Assembly: GCF_019397265.1 (NCBI RefSeq)
Contig: NZ_CP068985.1
Coordinates: 3,948,501 to 4,012,500 of the forward strand
From: Nonomuraea coxensis DSM 45129
GTDB lineage: Bacteria > Actinomycetota > Actinomycetes > Streptosporangiales > Streptosporangiaceae
Direction: 5' to 3'
Length of the DNA: 64,000 nt
In this document: piece after piece, positions 36,204-43,979 of the stretch
Layout of the letters: each line of letters starts with the position of its first letter
How positions within the stretch are numbered: position 1 is the stretch's first letter
Position numbers and translations under genes: made by a program
Notes under the pieces: model-generated
The model's database searches: none
What the model was told of the DNA's origin: nothing
What the model saw: only the letters and a program-made list of their open reading frames with translations

Positions 36204-37610
36204 TCAGAGGCCCTTGGCCGCCACGCGAATCTCGTCCAGGAGCAGCTCCAGGTCACGCTCGGTGGTGTCGGGGTGCAGGAAGCAGGCCCGCAGCGCGTCC
36301 CGGCCGCCCAGCCGGGTGCCGGTCAGGAACGTGTTCCCGCGCGCCTGCACCGCGAACGGGATCGCCCGGTTGAGCCCGTCCAGGTCGCCGTTCCGTGCCG
36401 GGGTGTGCCGGAAGGCGGTGATCGACGTGACCACCGGCGCCAGCAGCTCGAAGTCGGGGGCCCGTTCCACCATCGCCGCCAGCGCCCGCGCCAGGCCCGT
36501 GGTGTGCTCGACCAGGCGGACCACGCCGGAACGGCCGAGGGACGACAGCGTCGCCCATGTCTTCAGCGCACGGAACGGGCGGGTCTGCTCCGGCCCGTAC
36601 TCGGCGAGCCAGCCCAGGTCGCCCGCGTTCTCGTCCACCAGGTACGACGGCACCAGGCTGAAGGCGGCCCGCGCCGCCCCGGGGTCGCGCAGCAGCGCGC
36701 ACCCGCAGCCGACCGGCACGCCGAGCCACTTGTGCGGGTCCAGCGCGAGCGAGTCGGCCCGCTCCAGGCCCGCGAAGTGCGGCGCCGCGTCCTCGGCCAG
36801 CACGCCGAGCGCCCCGTAGGCGCCGTCCACGTGGAACCACATCCCGTGCTCTGCCGCCACGTCCGCGATCGCGCCGAGCGGGTCCACTGCTCCGGAGTTG
36901 ACGGTGCCCGCGCTGCCCGCCACGCAGAACGGCCGCCGCCCGGCCGCCAGGTCCTCGGCCACCATCGCGCGCAGCGCGGCCACGTCCATCCGGTAGGCCG
37001 CGTCCACCGGCACGGCGCGCACGTTCCGCGCGCCGAGCCCGAGGAGCTGGGCCGCCTTGTGCAGGCAGCTGTGCCCCTCCTCGGTGACGTACAGGACGAA
37101 CGGCGGCCGCCCGGCCAGGCCCTCCTCGCGGGCGTCCCACCCGTCGGCGCGGGCGGCCCGCTGCCGGGCGGCGGCCAGGCACACGATCGTGGCCATGGAC
37201 GCCCCGCTGGTCAGCAGCCCGCCGCCGGGCGGATGCGGGAACCCGGTCAGCTCGGCCAGCCAGCGCACCACGGCCCGCTCCAGGTGCGGCCCGGCGTGGT
37301 CGCCGCCCGCGCAGCTCGGGTTGAGCGCGGCGGCCAGCGGCTCGACGAGCACGCCCGCCGGGTTGGGCGGGGAGTTGACCCAGCCGAAGAAGCGCGGGTG
37401 GCCGTTGCCCATCGGGTGGGGCAGCACGTGCGCGCGGACGTCGGCGAGCAGGTCGGCGAGCGGGCGGCCGTCGGCGGGCAGCTCCTGGCCGCTCAGCCAG
37501 GCGCGCTCGCCGTCCGGGACCGGCTGCCACACCGGGCCGTCCGGCACGCCCGCCAGATGCGCGGCCACGAGGGCGGCCGCCCGCTCACCGGCGGCGCGCA
37601 GGTCAGTCAT
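36204..37610 (-). CDS. PLP-dependent group II decarboxylase
   Basis: 468 residues of the aromatic-amino-acid/glutamate decarboxylase family. The PLP lysine is in SLALDPHKWLGVPVGCG; HPRFFGWVNSPPNPAG, the cofactor-contact TSGASMATIVCLAAAR, and MWFHVDGAYGALG with its Asp and Ala are all in place. It should remove CO2 from an aromatic or other L-amino acid, giving an amine, in the cytosol. Its ATG overlaps the stop of the XRE-cupin regulator by 8 bp (ATGACTGA), so that regulator probably controls it and the amine or substrate may be the signal. Confidence 0.85.
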   Translation of the reverse strand: MTDLRAAGERAAALVAAHLAGVPDGPVWQPVPDGERAWLSGQELPADGRPLADLLADVRAHVLPHPMGNGHPRFFGWVNSPPNPAGVLVEPLAAALNPSCAGGDHAGPHLERAVVRWLAELTGFPHPPGGGLLTSGASMATIVCLAAARQRAARADGWDAREEGLAGRPPFVLYVTEEGHSCLHKAAQLLGLGARNVRAVPVDAAYRMDVAALRAMVAEDLAAGRRPFCVAGSAGTVNSGAVDPLGAIADVAAEHGMWFHVDGAYGALGVLAEDAAPHFAGLERADSLALDPHKWLGVPVGCGCALLRDPGAARAAFSLVPSYLVDENAGDLGWLAEYGPEQTRPFRALKTWATLSSLGRSGVVRLVEHTTGLARALAAMVERAPDFELLAPVVTSITAFRHTPARNGDLDGLNRAIPFAVQARGNTFLTGTRLGGRDALRACFLHPDTTERDLELLLDEIRVAAKGL

Positions 37611-38250
37611 CGAGCTGTTCCTTCCGTGGTGCTTCGTGGTGGTGGTTCTGGTGGTGGTTCGCGGTGGCGGGGGTGCCCAGCTCCATGGCGAGGTAGTAGA
37701 CGCAGTCGGCGGCGCCGTCGTTGGCGAAGGCGTGGCGGCGGTCGCCCGGGTAGTACGCCGAGTCGCCGGCCTCCAGGGTGTGCGCCCGCCCGTCGATCGT
37801 CAGCCGCAGGCTGCCGCGCTCGACCGCGAGGTACTCCCGCGACCCGGGCGCGTGCGGCGCGAACTCCCCGGCGTCCACGCCTGGCCCGATGGTGGTGCGC
37901 ATGAACTCGAACTCCACGTCGCCGAGCACCGGCGACAGCACCCGCCGCTCCCAGCCGGAGGGGTCGCGCAGCACCCGCTGCTCGGCGTGACGCAGCACCC
38001 GCATCGCGCCCTGCGCCGGCTCGTCGAGCAGCCGGGAGATGGACGTGCCGAGCGCCGTGGCCAGCCGGTCGAGCACGAGCACGGTCGGCGTCTTGGCGCC
38101 GCGCTCGACGTCGGAGACCATGCTGCGGCTGACGCCGGCCAGGTCGGCCAGGCGCTCGATCGACAGCCCGCGCGCCCGCCGCTCGGCGCGGACCCGCTGC
38201 CCCAGCTCGGCCATGGACAGACCGCTGGACAGCACACCTTCGCCCGTCAT
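37603..38250 (-). CDS. XRE-type regulator with C-terminal cupin
   Basis: 215 residues. HTH_XRE at residues 15-70 (LGQRVRAERRARGLSIERLA, then VSRSMVSDVERGAKTPTV), and a cupin at about 110-190 (VDAGEFAPHAPGSREYLAVE, GDSAYYPGDRRHAFANDG). This architecture is that of SutR/PuuR-like repressors that sense a small amine or sulphur ligand. It overlaps the downstream decarboxylase by 8 bp. The start is 8 bp from the def stop, and an inverted repeat in the gap and def 3' end looks like its operator. His-rich C-terminal tail (NHHQNHHHE) is unusual and could bind metal. Confidence 0.87.
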   Translation of the reverse strand: MTGEGVLSSGLSMAELGQRVRAERRARGLSIERLADLAGVSRSMVSDVERGAKTPTVLVLDRLATALGTSISRLLDEPAQGAMRVLRHAEQRVLRDPSGWERRVLSPVLGDVEFEFMRTTIGPGVDAGEFAPHAPGSREYLAVERGSLRLTIDGRAHTLEAGDSAYYPGDRRHAFANDGAADCVYYLAMELGTPATANHHQNHHHEAPRKEQLDD

Positions 38251-38257
38251 TTCTCCA

Positions 38258-38797
38258 CTATAGCGGTGAATTGTCCGCTATCGCGGATTGTGCCTCCCGG
38301 TAGGCCGCCAGCACCTGCTTGCGGCGCTTGGCGGGCAGGCGGTCGATGTAGAGCCGCCCGTCGAGGTGGTCGCTCTCGTGCTGCAGGCAGCGCGCCAGCA
38401 GGCCGGTGCCCGTCACGGTGACCGGCTCGCCCGCCGCGTCGAGGCCGTGGACGGTGGCGCGGTCGGGACGGGGGAGCGGGGCGTACTGGCCGGGGACCGA
38501 CAGGCAGCCCTCGTCGCCGGTGTCGAGCCGGCGCTCGCCGAGGCCGGGCGGCTCCAGCTCCGGGTTGACGACGACGCCCTTGTGGCGCACGCCGTCGGCG
38601 TCGGGGCAGTCGTAGACGAAGACCCGCAGCGGCACGCCGATCTGGTTGGCGGCCAGGCCCACGCCCTCCGCCGCGTACATGCTCGCGAACATGTCGTCGA
38701 CCAGCGCCGCCAGCTCCTCGCCGAACCGGGTGACCGGCTCGCACGGACGGTGCAGCACGGGGTCGCCGACGTGCACGATCGGCCGGATCTGTCCCAC
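38258..38797 (-). CDS. def: Peptide deformylase
   Basis: 179 residues. It removes the formyl group from nascent N-terminal methionine. Motif 1 [10 protein letters not shown], motif 2 EGCLSVPG (metal Cys) and motif 3 QHESDHLDG (two His metal ligands and catalytic Glu) are all present; the Ser in HESDH replaces the more usual hydrophobic residue. It is a type I/III-like enzyme as in actinomycetes, which often have several copies, so this one may be an auxiliary. Upstream of the XRE gene on the same strand, divergent from the methyltransferase. Confidence 0.92.
   Translation of the reverse strand: MGQIRPIVHVGDPVLHRPCEPVTRFGEELAALVDDMFASMYAAEGVGLAANQIGVPLRVFVYDCPDADGVRHKGVVVNPELEPPGLGERRLDTGDEGCLSVPGQYAPLPRPDRATVHGLDAAGEPVTVTGTGLLARCLQHESDHLDGRLYIDRLPAKRRKQVLAAYREAQSAIADNSPL
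38260..38286. promoter_or_regulatory. Putative operator of the XRE-cupin regulator
   Basis: ATAGCGG-N8-CCGCTAT is a perfect 7-bp inverted repeat (38260-38281), followed by an interlocked CCGC-TATC-GCGG (38275-38286). It overlaps the last codons of def, 10 bp upstream of the XRE start. Confidence 0.6.
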
Positions 38798-38849
38798 TGT
38801 CTCCTCCTGTGACGCTTTCTCGCGTCCAGTGTAGGGCCGTCGAGGCGCT

Positions 38850-38866
38850 GTCTCGAATAACGAGAC
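38850..38866. promoter_or_regulatory. Inverted repeat in the def/methyltransferase divergent region
   Basis: GTCTCG-AATAA-CGAGAC, a 6-bp perfect repeat in an AT-rich island, with TATC-GTGA-GATA 12 bp further on. Likely operator or promoter of the methyltransferase; binder unknown. Confidence 0.4.
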
Positions 38867-38934
38867 GTTCTTTCTTGTATCGTGAGATAAGCGCTAGGGT
38901 CGGCGGCATCCGAGGCGAACGAAGGAGTTTGGCG

Positions 38935-39735
38935 ATGGACAGGACCGCCGTCTACACGCACGGCCACCACGAGTCGGTGCTGCGCTCGCACCGCTGGCGC
39001 ACCGCGGAGAACTCGGCGGCGTACCTGCTGCCCCACCTCAAGCCGCACATGAAGGTGCTCGACGTCGGCAGCGGCCCCGGCACGATCACCGCCGACCTCG
39101 CCCGCCTGACCGGCCACGTCACCGCCTCGGAGGTCAGCGCCGACGCGCTGGAGCTGGCCAGGGCCGAGGTCGCCGCCCGCGGCCTGACCAACGTGGACTT
39201 CGCCGTCGCAGACGTGCACGACCTGCCGTTCGAGGACGGCATCTTCTGCGTGGTCCACGCCCACCAGGTGCTGCAGCACGTCGGCGACCCCGTACGGGCG
39301 CTGCGCGAGATGCGCAGGGTGACCAGACCCGGCGGGTACGTCGCCGTCCGCGACAGCGACTACGCCGCCTTCGCGTGGTGGCCCCTGCTTCCCGAGCTGG
39401 ACGAGTGGCTGGCCCTCTACCGGCGCATCGCGCGGGGCAACGGCGGCGAGCCGGACGCCGGCCGGCGGCTGCTGTCGTGGGCTCACGCCGCCGGCTTCTC
39501 CGACGTCACCGCCACCGCCTCCACCTGGTGCTTCGCCACCCCCGACGACCGCGCCTGGTGGGGCGGCATGTGGGCGGACCGCATCCTGAGCTCCGCCATG
39601 GCCGGCCAGGCCCTGGCCACCGGAGCCGCCACGGAGGCGGACCTGCGGCGGATCTCGGCCGGCTGGCGCGCCTGGGCGGAGGACGGGGACGGCTGGCTGT
39701 CCGTCCCGCACGGCGAGCTCATCTGCCGTCCGTAG
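38935..39735 (+). CDS. SAM-dependent methyltransferase (class I)
   Basis: 266 residues. The Rossmann SAM site is VLDVGSGPGTITADLARL, acidic strand 2 SEVSADALELARAE, strand 4 FAVADVHDLPFEDG and motif III RPGGYVAVRDSDYAAF. Relatives are ubiquinone/menaquinone-biosynthesis (UbiE)-like small-molecule methyltransferases. The end carries an acidic/aromatic C-terminal domain. ATG at 38935 follows AAGGAG. It converges and overlaps the TIR gene stop by 17 bp. Substrate unknown. Confidence 0.87.
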   Translation: MDRTAVYTHGHHESVLRSHRWRTAENSAAYLLPHLKPHMKVLDVGSGPGTITADLARLTGHVTASEVSADALELARAEVAARGLTNVDFAVADVHDLPFEDGIFCVVHAHQVLQHVGDPVRALREMRRVTRPGGYVAVRDSDYAAFAWWPLLPELDEWLALYRRIARGNGGEPDAGRRLLSWAHAAGFSDVTATASTWCFATPDDRAWWGGMWADRILSSAMAGQALATGAATEADLRRISAGWRAWAEDGDGWLSVPHGELICRP

Positions 39736-40732
39736 CCGCCGCCCGCCGGGACGGGGGCGAGCCCTGCCCGAGGAAGCGCAGGAAGTGCTCCCACTCGGTC
39801 TTGTTGGCGTAGTAGGCCCGCCTTTTGTCCCGCAGGAGCAGCGGGACGTTCGCGGCGTCCGAGTCGTCGAGGACGAGCGGGATGACGGTGCGCATGGTGT
39901 CGCCGCTGAGCTCCGCGTTGAGCACCGCGTTGTACTCGCCCCTCGTCCAGCCGGACGCGGCGAACGCGGCGCTCAGGCAGGGCACCACGTAGCGTGAGCG
40001 CCGCAGCCCGTCCTCGATCTTCTCGGCCACCCGGTCGCCGAAGGAGAACTGCTCGGCGTCGAGCCAGTACGTGATGCCGCCCGCGGCCAGCTCGCGCGCG
40101 ATGTCCTTGACCGTCTCCTTGTCGGCTCCCGCGTGACACAGGAACACGTCGAAGCCGGGCCGGTCCTCCTCGTGCTCCGCCGGAGCCGCCTCCTGGCTCA
40201 GCCGGATCGTGGTGGGCTGGACGACGACGTCCTTCGCCATCAGCCCCGCGCCGTACAGCCGCAGCAGGCCCGCGTGCCCGGGAAAGGGCATCTGGACGCA
40301 GGTGGTCCGCAGCTCGCAGACGCCCTTCTCGGTGTGGATCTCGCCGCGCAGGTCACCCGAGAAGAACTCCAGCGAGAACCTGTTGAAGCCGGTGCCGAGG
40401 ACGACGGGCTCCTCCGAGGAGAGCGTGTTCGTCAGGATCCCCTCCTGGTAGACCCCGAACCGGGCGTACGTGACCTCCGAGCCGGCGTCCTCGGGGGCGG
40501 TGTAGAAGGCGACGAAGTTCCAGCTCCCGTCGGCGCGGCACACCAGCCCGGCCCCCACCCCGCTGCCCCTGATGAGCCGGAGAGTGGCGCTCACCCGCCC
40601 GTTGAGCAGGAGGCCGGAGCCCACGTCGAGCGCGTAGGACGAGCCGTAGTCGCCGAGGCCGCCGCCGTAGCCGGTGATCAGCTTCTCGGTGAACGTCCAC
40701 GACCGGGCGTCACTGGCCTGCCAGGTACTCAC
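39719..40732 (-). CDS. TIR-domain protein with N-terminal jelly-roll
   Basis: 337 residues. Residues 1-180 form a beta-rich sandwich resembling LamG/concanavalin (WTFTEKLITGYGGGLGDYG; FNRFSLEFFSGDLRGEIH). The TIR domain is about 194-325: FDVFLCHAGADKETVKDIA (box 1), ITYWLDAEQFSFGD (BB loop region), and SGWTRGEYNAVL, where E266 matches the catalytic Glu of NAD+-cleaving TIRs. Its start overlaps the vWA stop by 23 bp, so the pair is translationally coupled. No signal peptide; likely cytosolic. By analogy with bacterial TIR effectors it may deplete NAD+ on activation, but that is inference. Confidence 0.82.
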   Translation of the reverse strand: MSTWQASDARSWTFTEKLITGYGGGLGDYGSSYALDVGSGLLLNGRVSATLRLIRGSGVGAGLVCRADGSWNFVAFYTAPEDAGSEVTYARFGVYQEGILTNTLSSEEPVVLGTGFNRFSLEFFSGDLRGEIHTEKGVCELRTTCVQMPFPGHAGLLRLYGAGLMAKDVVVQPTTIRLSQEAAPAEHEEDRPGFDVFLCHAGADKETVKDIARELAAGGITYWLDAEQFSFGDRVAEKIEDGLRRSRYVVPCLSAAFAASGWTRGEYNAVLNAELSGDTMRTVIPLVLDDSDAANVPLLLRDKRRAYYANKTEWEHFLRFLGQGSPPSRRAAATDGR

Positions 40733-42155
40733 GGAGTCTCTCGCGCAGCGCGTGGATCCGGCCGGCGTCCTCGGGGTGCCGGTCGGCGAGGCGGTCGGCG
40801 AGGTCGATCGCCTCCAGGATGATCGGCGTCTCGTCGTCCCAGGGGGTGGTGTTGAGCCGCCGCATCCTCATCCGGTGCTCCTCGCGCCTCATGTGCTTGC
40901 GGACCTTCATGAGGAAGACCTGCACCTCCGGCGCGTCGGCGTAGGGGGCGATCAGCTCCATGTAGACGGCCTCGGCCTCTTTGGTGCCCAGGTGGTGGCC
41001 GATGTGGAGCGCCTCGCGCCGGCCGCGGACCGGAGCCCAGCCCCATGCCTCGTCCTCGGCCCGCAGCAGGGAGGCTTCGAGGTCGCGGAGCCTCGCGATC
41101 TCCGCGGTCAGCATCTCCCGCAGCTCGGTGACGTTGCCCGCCGCGAGGTCGGTGAGCATGGTCTCGTGCGTGGCCGCCGCCTCGAACTGCTGGACGGTGC
41201 TGCGCACCAGAGGGTGGGCGGGGCTGGCGGCCACCTGCTGCCGGTCGCCGAGCGTGAGGCGCAGGCCGGTCGCCGCGACCTCGCGCTCGCCCTCGAAGAG
41301 GGTCGCGCCGATGGCGAACCCGCCGTCGGCCGCGGCCTGCGGGTCGATCTCCAGGCGCACCGCGAAGTTGAAGAGGTCCTCGCCCTGCAGCGGGCGGAGC
41401 CGGTAGCGCTGCGCGACCTTGCGCAGCGCGTTGAGCTCGCGGCTCACCCGTACGCCCTCGGGCAGCGAGAGCGCCACCCGCGGCCGGTCGAGGAGCACGG
41501 TCAGGGCGCCTTCGAACTCCTCCTCGATGATGTCCTCGATGTCGGAGTCGCCGATGTACCAGAACCGCCCTCCTGACGCGGAGGCGATCGCCTCCAGCAG
41601 GTCCTCCTGGAAGTCGGCGCCGACGCCGATCGTCGAGGCGGTGATCCCGGTGTCGCGGGCCCGGGTGGCGGTGTCGGCGAAAACGGCGCGTTTTGTCTCG
41701 CCCTTGTTGGCCTGGCCGTCGGAAAGCAGAAAAACGCGATTATGGTGCGAATCTCCCATATGTGTCTGAAGTTCCAGTAGTCCCTGGTACCAGCCGAGCG
41801 ACAGATTCGTCATCCCGCCCGACGTGATGGCGTCGAGCCGCCGTTCGACCTCGTCCCGGGGGGTCTGCGGATTGACGATGACCTGGGCCTCGTCGTCGAA
41901 GACCACGACCGTCAGCAGATCGTCGTCGCCGAGGCGGCGGAAGATGTCGGCGCAGCTCTTCTTGGCCGTCGCGAGCTTGGGCCCGTCCATGCTGCCGCTG
42001 CGGTCGATGACGAGACAGAGGTTCATGGGACCCTGCGGCCGGGTCTGCCCGGCCGCCGACCGGCAGGAGATCTCGACCACGAGATCCGTTTCGCTCGGCG
42101 CGTCGTCGCGTACGACCGCGCGCTCGGGAAAGAGGGTGATATTCACCTCGTCCAC
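40710..42155 (-). CDS. von Willebrand factor A domain protein
   Basis: 481 residues. The vWA domain at about 40-200 has the metal-site DxSxS motif (LCLVIDRSGSMDGPKL), T in the TSGGMTNLSLGW loop and D in VFLLSDGQANKG. The MIDAS is therefore complete. The C-terminal half is mixed, with a beta-sandwich and a helical end rich in basic residues (MKVRKHMRREEHRMRMRRLN). Such proteins act as adaptors in MoxR/ternary systems. A strong GGGGAGG lies 7 nt before the GTG at 42155. It is followed directly by the TIR gene, which overlaps it. Confidence 0.85.
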   Translation of the reverse strand: MDEVNITLFPERAVVRDDAPSETDLVVEISCRSAAGQTRPQGPMNLCLVIDRSGSMDGPKLATAKKSCADIFRRLGDDDLLTVVVFDDEAQVIVNPQTPRDEVERRLDAITSGGMTNLSLGWYQGLLELQTHMGDSHHNRVFLLSDGQANKGETKRAVFADTATRARDTGITASTIGVGADFQEDLLEAIASASGGRFWYIGDSDIEDIIEEEFEGALTVLLDRPRVALSLPEGVRVSRELNALRKVAQRYRLRPLQGEDLFNFAVRLEIDPQAAADGGFAIGATLFEGEREVAATGLRLTLGDRQQVAASPAHPLVRSTVQQFEAAATHETMLTDLAAGNVTELREMLTAEIARLRDLEASLLRAEDEAWGWAPVRGRREALHIGHHLGTKEAEAVYMELIAPYADAPEVQVFLMKVRKHMRREEHRMRMRRLNTTPWDDETPIILEAIDLADRLADRHPEDAGRIHALRERLREYLAGQ

Positions 42156-42296
42156 GTCGTGCCCTCCCCGCTGAAAGGACACCATCGTCCCGAGCGGATC
42201 GCTTATGCGGCAACGGGAATGCGATGATTTTCTGCGGGAATTCCGGCGCGCGTCGTTCCGGCCAATTCCTTATTGGTCAGAAAGGCGATCCTTTTC

Positions 42297-42812
42297 CTAC
42301 AGGCCGAGGGTGCGGGCGCGCTGCCACTGCGGGTCGCGGTAGAGGACCATGTCGGTGCCCAGCATCTCGTCGGGGGCCGACAGCATGGCGATCTCGCCCG
42401 CCGCCTGCAGCTGCAGCAGCAGGTCCCGCACCCGCGGGCCCACGGGCAGCCGCCCGGCGGGCAGGCCGAGGCCGTCGCGGACCGTGTCGGCGATCTCCGA
42501 CAGGCGGAACGGCCCGTCGAAGCGGGCCACGATCCCCCGCACGACGCTCATGGTGATGAGGTTCTCCGCCTCGGCGTGGGCGAGCTGCCAGGTGAGCTGC
42601 TCCTTGCGCCGCCCGCTGCCCGCGCACGACGAGCAGCCGCGCGACAGGCCGGGGGCGACCTCCTCCTCGGCCGAGCCGAGGCAGGCCGAGCACAGGTTGT
42701 TCTCGGCCGCGTGGAGCTCGGCCGTCATCCGGCCGCCGAGGATGACGCCGCACGCGCAGGCGAACGCCTCACCGAGGATGCTGTTCTGCGGGGAGATCGT
42801 ATGCTTCGTCAC
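42297..42812 (-). CDS. CxxC zinc-ribbon-like protein with winged-helix-like end
   Basis: 171 residues, no family recognised. Cys pairs CACG, LCSACLG and RGCSSCAGSG suggest two metal-binding knuckles in the first 75 residues, of a DnaJ/zinc-ribbon type. The rest is helical (LIEIADTV-like: FRLSEIADTVRDGLGL; RVRDLLLQLQAAGEIAML), reminiscent of a winged helix. GTG start at 42812. It is upstream of the vWA gene (142 bp gap) on the same strand and may belong to the same module. Confidence 0.65.
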   Translation of the reverse strand: MTKHTISPQNSILGEAFACACGVILGGRMTAELHAAENNLCSACLGSAEEEVAPGLSRGCSSCAGSGRRKEQLTWQLAHAEAENLITMSVVRGIVARFDGPFRLSEIADTVRDGLGLPAGRLPVGPRVRDLLLQLQAAGEIAMLSAPDEMLGTDMVLYRDPQWQRARTLGL

Positions 42813-42885
42813 CGAGCCGACTCTACCGTCACCGCCGGGCCGCCGATCACGGGCCGCAGGTCACCCCCGCCGGTCACGCTGACGG

Positions 42886-43815
42886 TCACGGCCGCAGGTC
42901 CGACAGGCCGCGCAGCCGCCGCAGCGCCTTCCTCGCGGCGGCCGCGATCCGCTCGTCCGGATGGTGGTCGATGAAGACCTGGAGCACCCGCCCGGTCCAC
43001 GGATGGTCGCCGAACGCCAGGATCGCGATCGTCGCGGCCTGCTCCTCGGAGTTCATCCCCATGGCGATGGACTTGATCACCTCGTCCGGCGCGTCGCCGA
43101 ACTCCAGCAGCGCCGCCGCCATGTCCACCAGCACCCACGCGATCTCCTCCGGCACCGGCTGCCGCTGCGGGTTCGCCGTCCTGGCCGCGATCACCGCGCC
43201 CAGCTTCGGCTCCTCCAGCAGCCGCAGCAGCGCGTGCCTGCCCTCGTCCCCGAGGTCGTGGGAGAGCAGCTCGACGCCGACCGCCCGGCTGAGCGGGCTC
43301 ACCGTGGCGAGCGCGGCGGCCAGCGAGGTGACGGCGTCCTCCCGGTCGCGGCCCTTCAGCCAGCCGGCCAGTTCCTCGTCGCGCTCGGCCTCGGGGTAGG
43401 AGCGCAGGGCGTGCAGCAGCGTCGCCGCGTCGGCGCCGGCGAGCGAGCCCATGACGGGGATCTCCTGCCCGGTGGTGTCGGCGATGATCAGCCGGGCCGC
43501 CCACAGGCCGAGCCAGCTCAGCGTGTACGGCTCCGCCGTCCGCACCAGCCCGAGCCCCGCCAGCGTCTCCGGCGCCTCGCCCTTCACCGGCTCCCTGGAC
43601 AGGAACAGCCGGATGAGCTCCACCAGCAGCCCCTCGTCGGCGGCCAGCCGCTCCCTGCAGTGGTCCGCCCAGGCGGCCAGCACCTCGGCGTCGGAACCCT
43701 CCGGGCGCAGCTCCCCGGCCAGCGGGGCGGCGCGGACGGCCGCGGCCAGCGTGGCCTCGTCGGGCAGCCGGACGGGCGGCTGGAGGGGCAGCGTCTCGTC
43801 GTCGTAGGACCTCAC
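42886..43815 (-). CDS. Unknown helical protein, HEAT-like
   Basis: 309 residues, unrecognised. Alpha-helical, with repeated paired-helix units in the second half (AVTSLAAALATVSPLSRAVGV, GRHALLRLLEEPKLGAVIAA, EEIAWVLVDMAAALLEFGDA, ERIAAAARKALRRLRG) compatible with HEAT/ARM repeats. No signal or membrane segment. It heads the minus-strand block with the zinc-ribbon, vWA and TIR genes; gaps are 73 and 141 bp, so cotranscription is possible but not certain. It may be a scaffold. Confidence 0.6.
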   Translation of the reverse strand: MRSYDDETLPLQPPVRLPDEATLAAAVRAAPLAGELRPEGSDAEVLAAWADHCRERLAADEGLLVELIRLFLSREPVKGEAPETLAGLGLVRTAEPYTLSWLGLWAARLIIADTTGQEIPVMGSLAGADAATLLHALRSYPEAERDEELAGWLKGRDREDAVTSLAAALATVSPLSRAVGVELLSHDLGDEGRHALLRLLEEPKLGAVIAARTANPQRQPVPEEIAWVLVDMAAALLEFGDAPDEVIKSIAMGMNSEEQAATIAILAFGDHPWTGRVLQVFIDHHPDERIAAAARKALRRLRGLSDLRP

Positions 43816-43889
43816 GGGCCCATCCTTGCGCGTTCTTTGCGATACAGTGCCCGCTGACGCCGAAAAGTCGGAAGAAAGGAGGCGCTGAG

Positions 43890-43979
43890 ATGTTCGGCAC
43901 TGCCCTGGGCGCTCCGCGCGCCCTCTTCCCCTTCTCGGAGGAAACGTGCATTTCCGTACCGCGGTCGGTGACGACCTAG
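43890..43979 (+). CDS. 29-residue leader ORF overlapping the acetyltransferase start
   Basis: An ATG at 43890 follows a near-perfect AAAGGAGG (43875-43882, 7-nt spacing) and opens a frame of 29 codons (MFGTALGAPRALFPFSEE then TCISVPRSVTT) that stops at 43979, inside the acetyltransferase gene, 34 bp past its GTG. Ribosomes ending there could reinitiate at or block the GTG at 43946. No peptide family recognised. The ribosome site is stronger than that of the downstream gene. Confidence 0.5.
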   Translation: MFGTALGAPRALFPFSEETCISVPRSVTT

